12,502 nucleotides of DNA from Campylobacter sp. (GCA_017940085.1 JAGAZK010000015.1:1-12502), one strand, 5' to 3'; counted from the stretch's first letter, positions 1 through 7,145 are shown. Translations and numbers: made by a program. Notes: a model not told the origin generated them from the sequence alone.

Positions 1-56
1 TCCCAAATTTTATAAAATTTTTCTTCAACTTCTTTTGGATTGTAAAAATCTGCCAT
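1..56 (-). CDS. valS: Valyl-tRNA synthetase, N-terminal fragment
   Basis: Only the first 18 codons are inside the window; the gene continues past position 1. The translation begins MADFYNPKEVEEKFYKIW. The pattern YNPKxVExKxYxxW is the characteristic N-terminal stretch of valyl-tRNA synthetase, which charges tRNA-Val in the cytoplasm. The start ATG (56-54) is preceded by AAAAGG (minus strand, 69-64) with a spacer of about 7 nt. The gene follows the chemoreceptor gene on the same strand, across 137 bp that include a strong hairpin. Other class I synthetases (LeuRS, IleRS) can begin similarly, so the short fragment leaves some doubt. Confidence 0.8.
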   Translation of the reverse strand, partial: MADFYNPKEVEEKFYKIW

Positions 57-98
57 GTTTTCGCCTTTTAAATTTGTGAATTCATAATAAATTCGGCG

Positions 99-104
99 AT
101 TTTA
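99..104 (-). promoter_or_regulatory. Candidate -10 box for valS
   Basis: On the minus strand the sequence GATAAAATCG carries a TAAAAT box about 43 nt upstream of the valS ATG, preceded by T-rich sequence. Campylobacter sigma-70 promoters typically have a -10 box with periodic T-rich upstream sequence and no clear -35. The box lies downstream of the hairpin at 150-185, so it could give valS independent transcription. This is a weak, context-based call. Confidence 0.3.
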
Positions 105-149
105 TCAAAATTTGTATAAAGAGTTGATTAAAGCTGAATTTGTGGCAGT

Positions 150-185
150 TTTGGGTATTAAATTTGATTAAATTTAATACCCAAA
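150..185 (-). terminator. Perfect 16-bp hairpin after the chemoreceptor gene
   Basis: Positions 150-165 are exactly complementary to 170-185, leaving a 4-nt loop (166-169). The hairpin starts 8 nt past the chemoreceptor stop codon and precedes valS, where a terminator is expected. The stem is AT-rich with one GGG/CCC block. No U-tract follows it in minus-strand RNA (the next bases read AACTGCC), so it is not a textbook intrinsic terminator. It could instead protect the 3' end of the mRNA. Confidence 0.5.
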
Positions 186-193
186 TTAAATAT

Positions 194-1306
194 TTAGGCT
201 TGTTGTTCTTCTAAATCATTAAGATGTGGTTTGACAGAATCTGACATTTGAGTGCAGATTTCAAACAAATCTTTTGAAGCTTGTTCAGTTTTGAGAAATC
301 TTTCTAAAATATCATTTTGAGAGCCTTGTTGATTTGCAATTCTCAAAGCTTCATTTACATTATCATGAACAGTGCCGTGTGGTGCCTTGATAAGAGTGTA
401 TTCTTTGGTATTTCCAAACAATTTCACACCATCAGTAGCATACCATTTACCCAAACGACAGCTATTAGAATCAGCCATTGGATCGTATTTTTTGGTAAAT
501 ATATTGATATAACCATTGAGTTTAAATAAAATATGGTCAATCTTGATGATATTCAAAAATACGCTTTTTGCGATAAATTTAGTGTTGTTATATACAGAAT
601 GAACGACTTGTTTTAGATTATCGATTTTTGTGATTATAAGCCTAATTTGCTCATTTAACTCAATAGAAATTTTACTGACTTCTTCGCTTTGACTTAGCAT
701 TTCAGAAGCGTTTTGTTTGAGAATATTGATATTTGTCTCTACTTCTGATGTCGCTGTTTGAGTTCTCTCAGCCAAATTTCTAACCTCATCAGCCACGACC
801 GCAAATCCGCGTCCGTGCTCACCAGCTCTTGCAGCCTCAATCGCAGCATTAAGAGCGAGTAAATTTGTTTGATCTGAAATGTCTTTAATCAAATTGATTA
901 CATTTGAGATTTCTTCTACACTTTTGTTTAAATTTCCTGCCATTTCGTGTGTTCTGTGAGATGATTGAGAAATTTTATCAAGGTGATTGAGTGTGTTTTC
1001 GTTCATAGTAACCATCTGATTGATTGTGCTTGTAGCATGTTCGGTGTTTTTGGTGGTGTTATTGGCAATCTCAATATTTGTTTGTATATCGGCTTGCACA
1101 CTTTTTGCACTAAAACTAAATCCATCTATCATACAATCAATCAAAGGATTTGTGCTGATACTAGATTTTTGGGACGATTCAAGCGCACTTGTGAGTTGAT
1201 TTTTTAATTCGGAAATTTGAGATTCTTTTTGTTTAATCTCTAATTTCAACTGCTCTATTTGCTTCTCAAAAACTGCAGTATCTGCTACGGGTTTTTTGCC
1301 AAACAT
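194..1306 (-). CDS. Soluble methyl-accepting chemotaxis protein with CZB zinc-binding domain
   Basis: This 370-residue chemoreceptor has no signal peptide or membrane segment, so it should be cytoplasmic. Residues about 10-46 look like a coiled coil. The conserved MCP hairpin tip, which contacts CheA and CheW, spans about 145-182 ([19 protein letters not shown] followed by [18 protein letters not shown]). The C-terminal part is a chemoreceptor zinc-binding domain: H258 (IDHILFK), C283 (CRLGKWY), H310 and H314 (PHGTVH) match the usual three-His one-Cys set. The architecture is like that of H. pylori TlpD. A soluble MCP also lies near rpmB in C. jejuni (Tlp6, Cj0448c, from memory), so this may be its orthologue. 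The ATG is preceded by AAAGGAG (minus strand) with a good spacer. The input is probably zinc- or redox-linked, as reported for CZB receptors; that part is inference. Confidence 0.93.
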   Translation of the reverse strand: MFGKKPVADTAVFEKQIEQLKLEIKQKESQISELKNQLTSALESSQKSSISTNPLIDCMIDGFSFSAKSVQADIQTNIEIANNTTKNTEHATSTINQMVTMNENTLNHLDKISQSSHRTHEMAGNLNKSVEEISNVINLIKDISDQTNLLALNAAIEAARAGEHGRGFAVVADEVRNLAERTQTATSEVETNINILKQNASEMLSQSEEVSKISIELNEQIRLIITKIDNLKQVVHSVYNNTKFIAKSVFLNIIKIDHILFKLNGYINIFTKKYDPMADSNSCRLGKWYATDGVKLFGNTKEYTLIKAPHGTVHDNVNEALRIANQQGSQNDILERFLKTEQASKDLFEICTQMSDSVKPHLNDLEEQQA

Positions 1307-1344
1307 TGGATCTCCTTTATGTCATTGAACTAATGATTGGCATA

Positions 1345-1350
1345 ATTATA
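1345..1350 (-). promoter_or_regulatory. Sigma-70 -10 box for the chemoreceptor gene
   Basis: On the minus strand a perfect TATAAT, in the context TTGATATAATTATG, lies about 39 nt upstream of the start codon. T-rich sequence (1368-1385 on the plus strand is A-rich) lies upstream of it, as in Campylobacter sigma-70 promoters. It sits in the 82-bp gap after argJ, so the gene probably has its own promoter. I see no flagellar sigma-28 or sigma-54 element here. Confidence 0.5.
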
Positions 1351-1388
1351 TCAATAAACTAATTAAAAAAATAATAAAAAGCTAAAAT

Positions 1389-2591
1389 TTAAGACCTATA
1401 ATCTGCATTTATTTTGACATATTCATGTCCCAAATCGCAGCCATAAGCTGTAAATTGGGCATTTCCAAGCCCAAGATCACAAACAATCTTATAACTATCT
1501 TTTTGCATAACAATATGAGCTTTGCTTTCTCGCTCACTATCAAGCTCAGGGTGATTTATATCATATACCAAAACATCATCATAATAAATACTTAATTTCT
1601 CATCATCGCATTCAATCCCACTAGCTCCAATCGTAGAAGCAATCCTACCCCAATTTGGATCTTCGCCGAAAATCGCTGTTTTGACAAGAAGCGAATTTGA
1701 GAGTGCTTTAGCAGCTTTTTGGGCTTGATCTTTTGTAACAGCACCTTTTATTTCAAATGCGACTACTTTTGAGCTTCCTTCGCCGTCTTTGACTAAATTT
1801 AAAGCCATATTTTTTGTAATCATATCAAGTGCTGTTTTGAAAGCTATTTTGTCATAAACTCCGCTTTTTTTGGAACTCAAAAGCATAACTGTATCATTTG
1901 TGCTAGTATCGCCATCTACACTAATCGCATTAAAACTAGTTTCTAGCGAACTTTCAAGCAATTCGTCCATATCGGATTTGGGAATATCTGCATCAGTCAA
2001 AATAAAACAAAGCATAGTTGCAAGTGCTGGATTTATCATACCTGCACCTTTGCAAATACAAGCTATATTAAAACTATCTCCATTTTGCAAATCAACTCTA
2101 AAAGCAATTTCTTTTTTAAAACGATCTGTTGTCATTATGGATTTGGCCACACTATCGCTATTTTTGGCAAATAAATCAAATTTAGCAGCTGTTTGTATGA
2201 CTTTATCGGTATTTAAGCGGTATCCAATAACTCCAGTTGAGCTCATAATAGGATTAATTAATTTAAAATTTGCGAAATTTTCTAAATTTGCTAAATTTGA
2301 AAAAATTTGATCAATATCGTCAATTCCAGCTTTTAAAGTCATCGCATTTGCATTTTTTGAATTGAGTAATATGAAATTTGTTTTGAAATTTTTCTCATAT
2401 CTCAAAAAGTGTTTTATCGGTGCAGCTTGAAATTTATTAGTTGTAAATTTAGCACTTATTTCTACTGGCTCATCAGATCTAATAAAGCCCAAATCATTAT
2501 CGCCATTTGCTTTAAGCCCCATGCTTCGTCCGTCAAAATAAAATCCAGCCACATTTTCAAGCCCATTTTTTAGGCTAATTATTTCAAACAT
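1389..2591 (-). CDS. argJ: Arginine biosynthesis bifunctional protein ArgJ (ornithine acetyltransferase)
   Basis: ArgJ transfers the acetyl group from N-acetylornithine to glutamate, giving ornithine and regenerating N-acetylglutamate in the cyclic arginine pathway. Some ArgJ enzymes also use acetyl-CoA. The 400-residue length is normal. Diagnostic motifs are STGVIG (118-123, oxyanion-hole region), KGAGMINPALATML (181-194) with the self-cleavage Thr192 that becomes the beta-chain N-terminal nucleophile, SVDGDTSTNDT (224-234), EDPNWGRI (310-317), and the C-terminal YGCDLGHEYVKINADYRS. Residues about 97-110 are a low-complexity run (SNLANLENFANF) encoded by repeated AAATTT words. The ATG lies inside the end of the channel gene (8-nt overlap), so translation is probably coupled. 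Whether it is mono- or bifunctional cannot be decided by eye. Confidence 0.96.
   Translation of the reverse strand: MFEIISLKNGLENVAGFYFDGRSMGLKANGDNDLGFIRSDEPVEISAKFTTNKFQAAPIKHFLRYEKNFKTNFILLNSKNANAMTLKAGIDDIDQIFSNLANLENFANFKLINPIMSSTGVIGYRLNTDKVIQTAAKFDLFAKNSDSVAKSIMTTDRFKKEIAFRVDLQNGDSFNIACICKGAGMINPALATMLCFILTDADIPKSDMDELLESSLETSFNAISVDGDTSTNDTVMLLSSKKSGVYDKIAFKTALDMITKNMALNLVKDGEGSSKVVAFEIKGAVTKDQAQKAAKALSNSLLVKTAIFGEDPNWGRIASTIGASGIECDDEKLSIYYDDVLVYDINHPELDSERESKAHIVMQKDSYKIVCDLGLGNAQFTAYGCDLGHEYVKINADYRS
2266..2308. repeat. AAATTT cluster inside argJ
   Basis: AAATTT starts at 2266, 2275, 2284, 2293 and 2303, with spacings of 9, 9, 9 and 10 bp. The nearly 9-bp period keeps the reading frame and gives the Asn/Leu/Phe/Ala-rich stretch at about ArgJ residues 97-110. 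The same word forms clusters in the rpmB upstream spacer and inside truB. Confidence 0.8.
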
Positions 2592-3705
2592 ATCTAAATT
2601 CCTCTGGTTTGTGTTTGCTAAATATCAATCTTTTAGTAGCTCTAATAGCCTCAGCTGTGCCGATTATAAGGAGTTTGGAGCCAGTGCCTATAACTGTATC
2701 GCCTCTTGGCATTGGAGTAAATTTATTGTTTTGGTCTCTGATGCCGACTACATCAGCATTTGTCATTGTTCTAATATGCGTTTCTTTTAATCTTTTAAAA
2801 CGAAGCCATGAAAGATCTGGGATTTTGATTTCTTCAATATCAATAGGCGAATCTTTAGCATATAAAAATTTCTCAAGCATATTTTCCATATCTGGTCTAG
2901 CACTTATCGCCGATAATCTTTGGGCGACAAGTTTTGACGGAGATACCACAGAATCAGCCCCAAGCTTCATAAGTTTTTGCGTGTCATCATCATTGTCTGA
3001 GTTTGTCATGATAAAATACGGCTTTCTGCCGAGTTCTTTTTCGTATAATCTAACAGAAGCTATAAGAGCAATATTATCAGCTATATTTGAACTAAGCGTA
3101 ATGAGACCTTTAGCACTTGAGAGATGTGATTTTAGCATAGCTACTTGAGTATGTGGCTCACCTATAATAAAATATGGATATTTATTTGTTTCAGCGATCT
3201 CGGCTAAATTTTCATCACTATCAATCACTACAAAAGGAATATGATTTTCTCTAAATTGTTTGGCAAGCTCGATAGTGTAGTTGTTGTGATAGCATATCAC
3301 AAAATGATTTTTTAGTCTTGCGATTTTATATACCATATTTCTCTCCTTTATTGTTCTTGAAAGAGAACCTTTTTTGATAATTTCTATAAACAAACCCATA
3401 GAAAATGTAAAAGCTATGAAGCCAGTCAAAATAAAAGCTATCGTAAATAATCTACCCATCGGGCTAATCGGAGCAACTTCAGTAAAACCAACCGTCGTAA
3501 ATGTCATACCAGCTTGATAAATCGCATCAATTAGCGAAAAATTATCAATCAAAATATAACCCAAAGTCCCAAAAAGCAGGAGTAAAACAATAAAAATTAA
3601 TGGAAGTCTAAAAGCTTTTAGTTGTTGATAAAGTTCTGTGTCAAGGTCGTATTCCGGGCGACCATCGCCCGAAAAATTGAGGAATTTTTTCATCTTTGCA
3701 GACAT
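2584..3705 (-). CDS. Two-helix potassium channel with RCK (TrkA-N/TrkA-C) domain
   Basis: This 373-residue inner-membrane K+ channel has TM1 at about 34-53, a pore loop with filter TTVGFTE (70-76), and TM2 at about 86-110. A cytoplasmic RCK module follows: a Rossmann-like TrkA-N part (about 133-250) and a TrkA-C part (about 288-365). The plan matches MthK and the H. pylori channel HpKchA, whose gene also lies beside rpmB as I remember. Two oddities stand out. The filter has one glycine (GFT rather than GYG or GFG). The nucleotide-binding loop reads CYHNNYT instead of GxGxxG. Met124 has its own strong ribosome-binding site, so a free RCK subunit may also be made. The ATG has AAAGGAA upstream. 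The gene starts 17 nt after rpmB and overlaps argJ by 8 nt, which suggests one operon. Its ligand is unknown. Confidence 0.92.
   Translation of the reverse strand: MSAKMKKFLNFSGDGRPEYDLDTELYQQLKAFRLPLIFIVLLLLFGTLGYILIDNFSLIDAIYQAGMTFTTVGFTEVAPISPMGRLFTIAFILTGFIAFTFSMGLFIEIIKKGSLSRTIKERNMVYKIARLKNHFVICYHNNYTIELAKQFRENHIPFVVIDSDENLAEIAETNKYPYFIIGEPHTQVAMLKSHLSSAKGLITLSSNIADNIALIASVRLYEKELGRKPYFIMTNSDNDDDTQKLMKLGADSVVSPSKLVAQRLSAISARPDMENMLEKFLYAKDSPIDIEEIKIPDLSWLRFKRLKETHIRTMTNADVVGIRDQNNKFTPMPRGDTVIGTGSKLLIIGTAEAIRATKRLIFSKHKPEEFRYV
3334..3349 (-). promoter_or_regulatory. Internal ribosome-binding site and in-frame start in the channel gene
   Basis: On the minus strand AAAGGAG (3349-3343) is followed by a 6-nt spacer and an ATG (3336-3334) that is in frame as codon 124 of the channel gene. 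The site is stronger than the AAAGGAA in front of the full-length start. Translation from here would give a 250-residue protein containing only the RCK region, starting just after TM2. MthK is known to use an internal Met (Met107) for exactly this purpose. Confidence 0.65.
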
Positions 3706-3722
3706 AAAATTCCTTTAAAAAT

Positions 3723-3917
3723 TCAGTTTTTTCTTAATTTTTTCATAGTTCGCAGTGTAGAAGCTGCTACTTTGATTCTGCGAGTTGTCCCGTCTTCTAG
3801 AGTAACTTTCACAGTTCTAAGATTTGGCATAAATCTTCTTTTTGTTTTGTTGTTAGCATGGCTGACATTGTTACCAACCATCGGACCTTTGCCCGTAATT
3901 GCACATCTTTTTGACAT
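3723..3917 (-). CDS. rpmB: Large ribosomal subunit protein bL28
   Basis: The 64-residue basic protein is a typical short L28. It starts [21 protein letters not shown], followed by [17 protein letters not shown] and a Lys/Arg-rich C-terminus ([11 protein letters not shown]). It binds 23S rRNA in the 50S subunit. Only one cysteine is present (Cys5), so this is the form without a zinc ribbon. AAGGA lies about 8 nt before the ATG. It is the first gene after a 169-bp spacer and lies 17 nt upstream of the K+ channel gene, so it probably leads an rpmB-channel-argJ operon. No rpmG (L33) gene is adjacent here. Confidence 0.97.
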   Translation of the reverse strand: MSKRCAITGKGPMVGNNVSHANNKTKRRFMPNLRTVKVTLEDGTTRRIKVAASTLRTMKKLRKN

Positions 3918-3949
3918 CGCTTTTCCTTAAAATTTGAAATTTTTGACGG

Positions 3950-3955
3950 ATTTTA
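3950..3955 (-). promoter_or_regulatory. Candidate -10 box for the rpmB operon
   Basis: On the minus strand TTTTTTAGCTAAAATCC contains a TAAAAT box about 33 nt before the rpmB ATG, with a T-run just upstream. It lies in the only sizeable gap before rpmB, and the phased AAATTT array lies further upstream. The box is not perfect and other AT-rich hexamers are nearby. Confidence 0.4.
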
Positions 3956-4006
3956 GCTAAAAAATATGTAAAGATAGCTTAAAATTTAGAAATTTTTTAA
4001 TTAAAT

Positions 4007-4084
4007 AAATTTGACTAAATTTAATCAAATTTAACGCCAAATTTACTAAATTTATTCAAATTTGGACTAAATTTAATTAAATTT
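4007..4084. repeat. Helically phased AAATTT array in the rpmB/ftsI spacer
   Basis: Eight AAATTT words start at 4007, 4017, 4027, 4039, 4048, 4058, 4069 and 4079. The mean spacing is 72/7, or 10.3 bp, close to one turn of B-DNA. A-tracts of the AnTn type in phase with the helix are known to curve DNA. Each word is also palindromic, so the region can form several weak hairpins, and it directly follows the ftsI stop codon. It may act as a curved element upstream of the rpmB promoter, as a loose terminator for ftsI, or both. This spacer (3918-4086) holds no gene that I can see. Confidence 0.75.
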
Positions 4085-4086
4085 AA

Positions 4087-5901
4087 TCAATCTAATATTT
4101 CTTTGCCTTTGAAATTTGATGAATTTGTAGTTCTTTCTTGATTTGGGAATAAATATTTGTTTTCTATCAAGATCTCAACTGTATTTTTAAATACAGGTAA
4201 AGCACTCCAAGAAGCGAAATAATAAGGATAAGGACGCATTGGCTCACGAACTAACACACCTATTGTGTAATTGTTGCCAAAAGAATCACTAGCAAAGCCA
4301 AAAAAACTAGCATTGTATCTTGTGTTGCTATATCCGCCACCTGTAGCTATGTGAGCTGTGCCAGTTTTACCACTTATATTTAGACCTTGAATTTTGGCTT
4401 TTTGTGCCGTGCCATTTGGACTTTCTACTACTTTTTTGAGAATTCTTTTCATTGTTCTTGCAGTATCTATCGCAAGAACTCTTTTTGGCTCTTTTTGTTT
4501 GATAATATAGCTTTTGCCATCTCTTTGAAGATTGTTAATAATGCGTGGAGTTACCATAAGTCCGTCATTGTTGATAGCATTATACGCACTTAGAAGCTGA
4601 ATAAAAGTGGCTTGAATACCATAGCCGTAACTAACTGCCGCCTTATAAGTAGGATTTTGTATTTCACTAATGGTCGGCAAAGCCCCAGTTTGTTCATAAC
4701 TCAAATCTATTCCTGTTTTTTTAGAAAATCCAAAATCAAACAGCCCATTATACAAATCTATTTCGTTCATTCTTTGGATTAATTGTATCATACCAATATT
4801 TGAACTTTGGACTATTACATTTTCTGCACTTAAATACTCAGTTTCGTGTGTATCTCTGATAATTCTATTTGCTAATTTGTATTTACCACCATAAGTTCTA
4901 ACAATCTCAAGCGGATTTACTCTATTTTCTCTAAGCAAAAGAGAAAAAATGATCGGCTTAATAACTGATCCCATTTCATAAGCATATTCGCTGATTGTTG
5001 AATTTAGTGCTTCATAATCTTTTTTGTTTATGTTATTTGGATCATAACGCATAGTTGAAGTCAAATTTATAATATTTCCTGTTTTTGCTTCCATTATAGC
5101 AATAACAATTTCTTTAGCATTAAATTCTTTTACGCTTTGATCTGCCATTTTTTCCATTATTTTTTGGAGTTTTAGTGGGATATTTAAAACCACATTGTAT
5201 CCATCAAAACGCTTTGAAATTTGAGTATTGCCTGATAAAATAATATTGTTTGAGAGATCTCTTGAGCCAAGTATTACGCCATTTTGATAAAGTGATAAAA
5301 ATTTATCATAAATTTTCTCTATACCCTTTACGCCAGTTACTTTCGTAATCCCATCTTCTTCAATTTTTTTGATATAACCAATAGTTGGAGTTAGTGTGTC
5401 TTTTGCCATATAAAGTCTTTGCTCGCCACTTTCTAAAATACTAAGTCCTTGTGTGCTAATAGAGCCTGTTTTAGGATCTTGATAAGGGATAAAGACTTTC
5501 ATCAAATAAAGTTTTCGTGCAAGTTCTTTTAAATAAGCCGCATCTTTTGCATGAATGCCATAAGAAAGTGTTACTAATCCACTTTTTTGTAAAATTTTTC
5601 TTGTTTTTTTGGGATCATCTCCGCTGTATAGAGTATAAAGTTTGATAAAAAGCTCTTTTTTGTTTGGATCAATATTTTTTGTATTTACCATAGCTTTGTA
5701 GAGTTTTTGGCTATTTGCTATGTTGAATCCATCTTGAGTGATGATAAGACCCCTTAAGGCACTATCAAAATCGCTACTTTGCAACTTTGGTAAATTTCTA
5801 TCAATCATAGCCAAATAGAAAACAAAGCCTACAAAAATAGCTATTGCGACAACTATGGTAAAAAATACCACATAAATTTTGTCTTGGCTACGATAGCTCA
5901 T
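4087..5901 (-). CDS. ftsI: Class B penicillin-binding protein, septal peptidoglycan transpeptidase (FtsI/PbpB)
   Basis: This 604-residue protein has a short cytoplasmic N-terminus and one membrane anchor (about 10-31). A periplasmic non-catalytic dimerisation region follows, then a transpeptidase domain from about 240. The three catalytic motifs are intact: S312-V-I-K315 (nucleophile Ser312), S366-S-N368, and K512-T-G514. It should cross-link septal peptidoglycan with FtsW and is a beta-lactam target. The placement after fliE, rather than in a dcw cluster, matches my memory of pbpB beside fliE in C. jejuni. Its ATG overlaps the fliE stop by one base (TAATG), which implies translational coupling. 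A PBP2 (MrdA) identity is less likely given the length and the class of motifs, but only a family comparison would settle it. Confidence 0.9.
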   Translation of the reverse strand: MSYRSQDKIYVVFFTIVVAIAIFVGFVFYLAMIDRNLPKLQSSDFDSALRGLIITQDGFNIANSQKLYKAMVNTKNIDPNKKELFIKLYTLYSGDDPKKTRKILQKSGLVTLSYGIHAKDAAYLKELARKLYLMKVFIPYQDPKTGSISTQGLSILESGEQRLYMAKDTLTPTIGYIKKIEEDGITKVTGVKGIEKIYDKFLSLYQNGVILGSRDLSNNIILSGNTQISKRFDGYNVVLNIPLKLQKIMEKMADQSVKEFNAKEIVIAIMEAKTGNIINLTSTMRYDPNNINKKDYEALNSTISEYAYEMGSVIKPIIFSLLLRENRVNPLEIVRTYGGKYKLANRIIRDTHETEYLSAENVIVQSSNIGMIQLIQRMNEIDLYNGLFDFGFSKKTGIDLSYEQTGALPTISEIQNPTYKAAVSYGYGIQATFIQLLSAYNAINNDGLMVTPRIINNLQRDGKSYIIKQKEPKRVLAIDTARTMKRILKKVVESPNGTAQKAKIQGLNISGKTGTAHIATGGGYSNTRYNASFFGFASDSFGNNYTIGVLVREPMRPYPYYFASWSALPVFKNTVEILIENKYLFPNQERTTNSSNFKGKEILD

Positions 5902-6197
5902 TATAATTGTGTTCTTGAAATCTCTTTGTATGCACTTATAGCTTTATTGCGAATTTCAAGCATCAAATTCATACTAGTTTCTGCTTTTCCTATCGCAATA
6001 GCTGCTTGGTGTAAATCAGTAACTTGACCAGTAGCAAGTTCAGCAACTGCTTTATCAGCTTTGACTTGAGTGTCATTTAGCTCATCAATAGCTTTTGTCA
6101 AAACTTTTGAAAAGCTATTGTCGTTTATGTTTTTTTGTTCGCTTTTGTTTGGGGTGTTTAAACCGCTAGTTAAATTTGATATTTCATCAATCTTCAT
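5901..6197 (-). CDS. fliE: Flagellar hook-basal body protein FliE
   Basis: The 98-residue protein has the FliE pattern: a variable polar N-terminus (about 1-25), then NSFSKVLTKAIDELN, the helix ADKAVAELATGQVTDLHQAA, and the conserved C-terminal block KAETSMNLMLEIRNKAISAYKEI. FliE joins the MS ring and export gate to the proximal rod and is needed for export of rod and hook proteins. AAGAGGAT precedes the ATG and lies within the end of flgC, whose stop codon is only 2 nt away. The last base of the fliE stop codon region is shared with the ftsI start. Confidence 0.95.
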   Translation of the reverse strand: MKIDEISNLTSGLNTPNKSEQKNINDNSFSKVLTKAIDELNDTQVKADKAVAELATGQVTDLHQAAIAIGKAETSMNLMLEIRNKAISAYKEISRTQL

Positions 6198-6199
6198 AA

Positions 6200-6694
6200 T
6201 TATCCTCTTAACATTTCTATTGCACTATTTGCTATGTTTTTGGCACTTTGAAAAGCCGCCACATTTGCCTCATACGCCCTTGTTGCTTCTACTAAATCGG
6301 CCATTTCTATTACAGGATTAATATTTGGCATCATTACATAACCTTTAGCATCTGCATCAGGGTGAGTTGGATCGTATTTTAAAATAAAATCTTTATCATC
6401 TCTTACTACTTTATCTACTATAACTGTATTGAGAGCTGGTTTTGGAAATCTTGGAGCATCTGGATCGCTCAAAGGATTTTCGTTTTCTAAAAATTCATGA
6501 GTTTGGTTTAGTTTTTTGTTTAATTCTTTGTCAAATTCAATCGCTTTAAAAATCACTTCTCTTCTACGATAAGGACCGCCTTCGGCTGTCCTTGTAGTAT
6601 TTGCATTTGCTATATTTGAGCTAATTACATTTATTCTAAATCTTTGGGCACTTAATCCGTATCCGCTAATGTCAAAATCGCTTAAAAATGCCAT
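6200..6694 (-). CDS. flgC: Flagellar proximal rod protein FlgC
   Basis: This 164-residue rod protein has the flagellar rod/hook N-terminal motif (FDISGYGLSAQRFRINVISSNIANANT, from about residue 7) and the C-terminal motif NPVIEMADLVEATRAYEANVAAF. Both terminal helices are therefore present to pack in the rod. Like other axial proteins it has no cleavable signal and leaves through the flagellar type III export apparatus. AAAGGAT precedes the ATG, and a 10-nt gap separates it from flgB. The size is normal for the family. Confidence 0.97.
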   Translation of the reverse strand: MAFLSDFDISGYGLSAQRFRINVISSNIANANTTRTAEGGPYRRREVIFKAIEFDKELNKKLNQTHEFLENENPLSDPDAPRFPKPALNTVIVDKVVRDDKDFILKYDPTHPDADAKGYVMMPNINPVIEMADLVEATRAYEANVAAFQSAKNIANSAIEMLRG

Positions 6695-6704
6695 ATTTTA
6701 TCCT

Positions 6705-7145
6705 TTATGATAATTTAGAACTTGTTTCAATAACATTTTTAAAGATACCTTTTAGTTTTGAATTTGCGGTATCTAGAGCCTGAATCATAATTGAATTTTT
6801 ACTAAGTTCGCTTGTTTCTACATCTAAATCAACTGTGTTTGCATCATTTCTTTGCAAATGTCCGTCTCTTAGGTAAATAGTTTGCATTGAATAATCAGGA
6901 AATTCCAAAGCTGCAAAATGTTTTTCATTTGTTCTTGCTAATTCTAGTTTTGGTTCGCGATTTGTTTTATAAATTTTAGCACTTTTGTCTATCAAAGCAC
7001 TCTCAAAATCAACATCTCTGGCTTTGTAAAACGGAGTGTCGATATTTGCGATATTGCCTGAGATTAAATTTTGTCTTAAAGTTCTACCAGCTATGGCTTC
7101 TGCATAAAGTGGGGCTGATTTATTTACATTAAATCCTGCGAACAT
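6705..7145 (-). CDS. flgB: Flagellar proximal rod protein FlgB
   Basis: FlgB is recognised by NKSAPLYAEAIAGRTLRQNLISGNIANIDTPFYKARDVDFE near the N-terminus (quoted in parts: GRTLRQNLISGNIANIDTPF is the rod signature) and by a C-terminal helical segment (IMIQALDTANSKLKG). The frame is open from a TTG at 7157, but I place the start at the ATG 7145-7143. GGAG (7155-7152, minus strand) lies 6 nt before that ATG, and the TTG itself overlaps this ribosome-binding site. This gives 146 residues starting MFAGFN. It is the first gene of flgB-flgC-fliE-ftsI, behind a sigma-54-like promoter. Confidence 0.95.
   Translation of the reverse strand: MFAGFNVNKSAPLYAEAIAGRTLRQNLISGNIANIDTPFYKARDVDFESALIDKSAKIYKTNREPKLELARTNEKHFAALEFPDYSMQTIYLRDGHLQRNDANTVDLDVETSELSKNSIMIQALDTANSKLKGIFKNVIETSSKLS

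Noticed and set aside
1330..1356. Plus-strand TTGGCATAATTATATC as a sigma-54 promoter near the chemoreceptor gene.
   Set aside because: It lacks a GC at the required 10-nt spacing and points away from the chemoreceptor gene.
1870..2310. Open frame of 146 codons on the plus strand opposite argJ.
   Set aside because: It lies fully within argJ, whose catalytic motifs are intact, and has a low-complexity Leu/Ser-rich translation typical of antisense frames.
2609..3148. Open frame of 179 codons on the plus strand opposite the K+ channel gene.
   Set aside because: It is the antisense shadow of a well-supported gene and its translation shows no recognisable domain.
4007..4084. Could the regular AAATTT array be a CRISPR?
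   Set aside because: The repeated unit is a 6-bp word with 3-6 bp between copies; there are no long repeats, unique spacers or cas genes.
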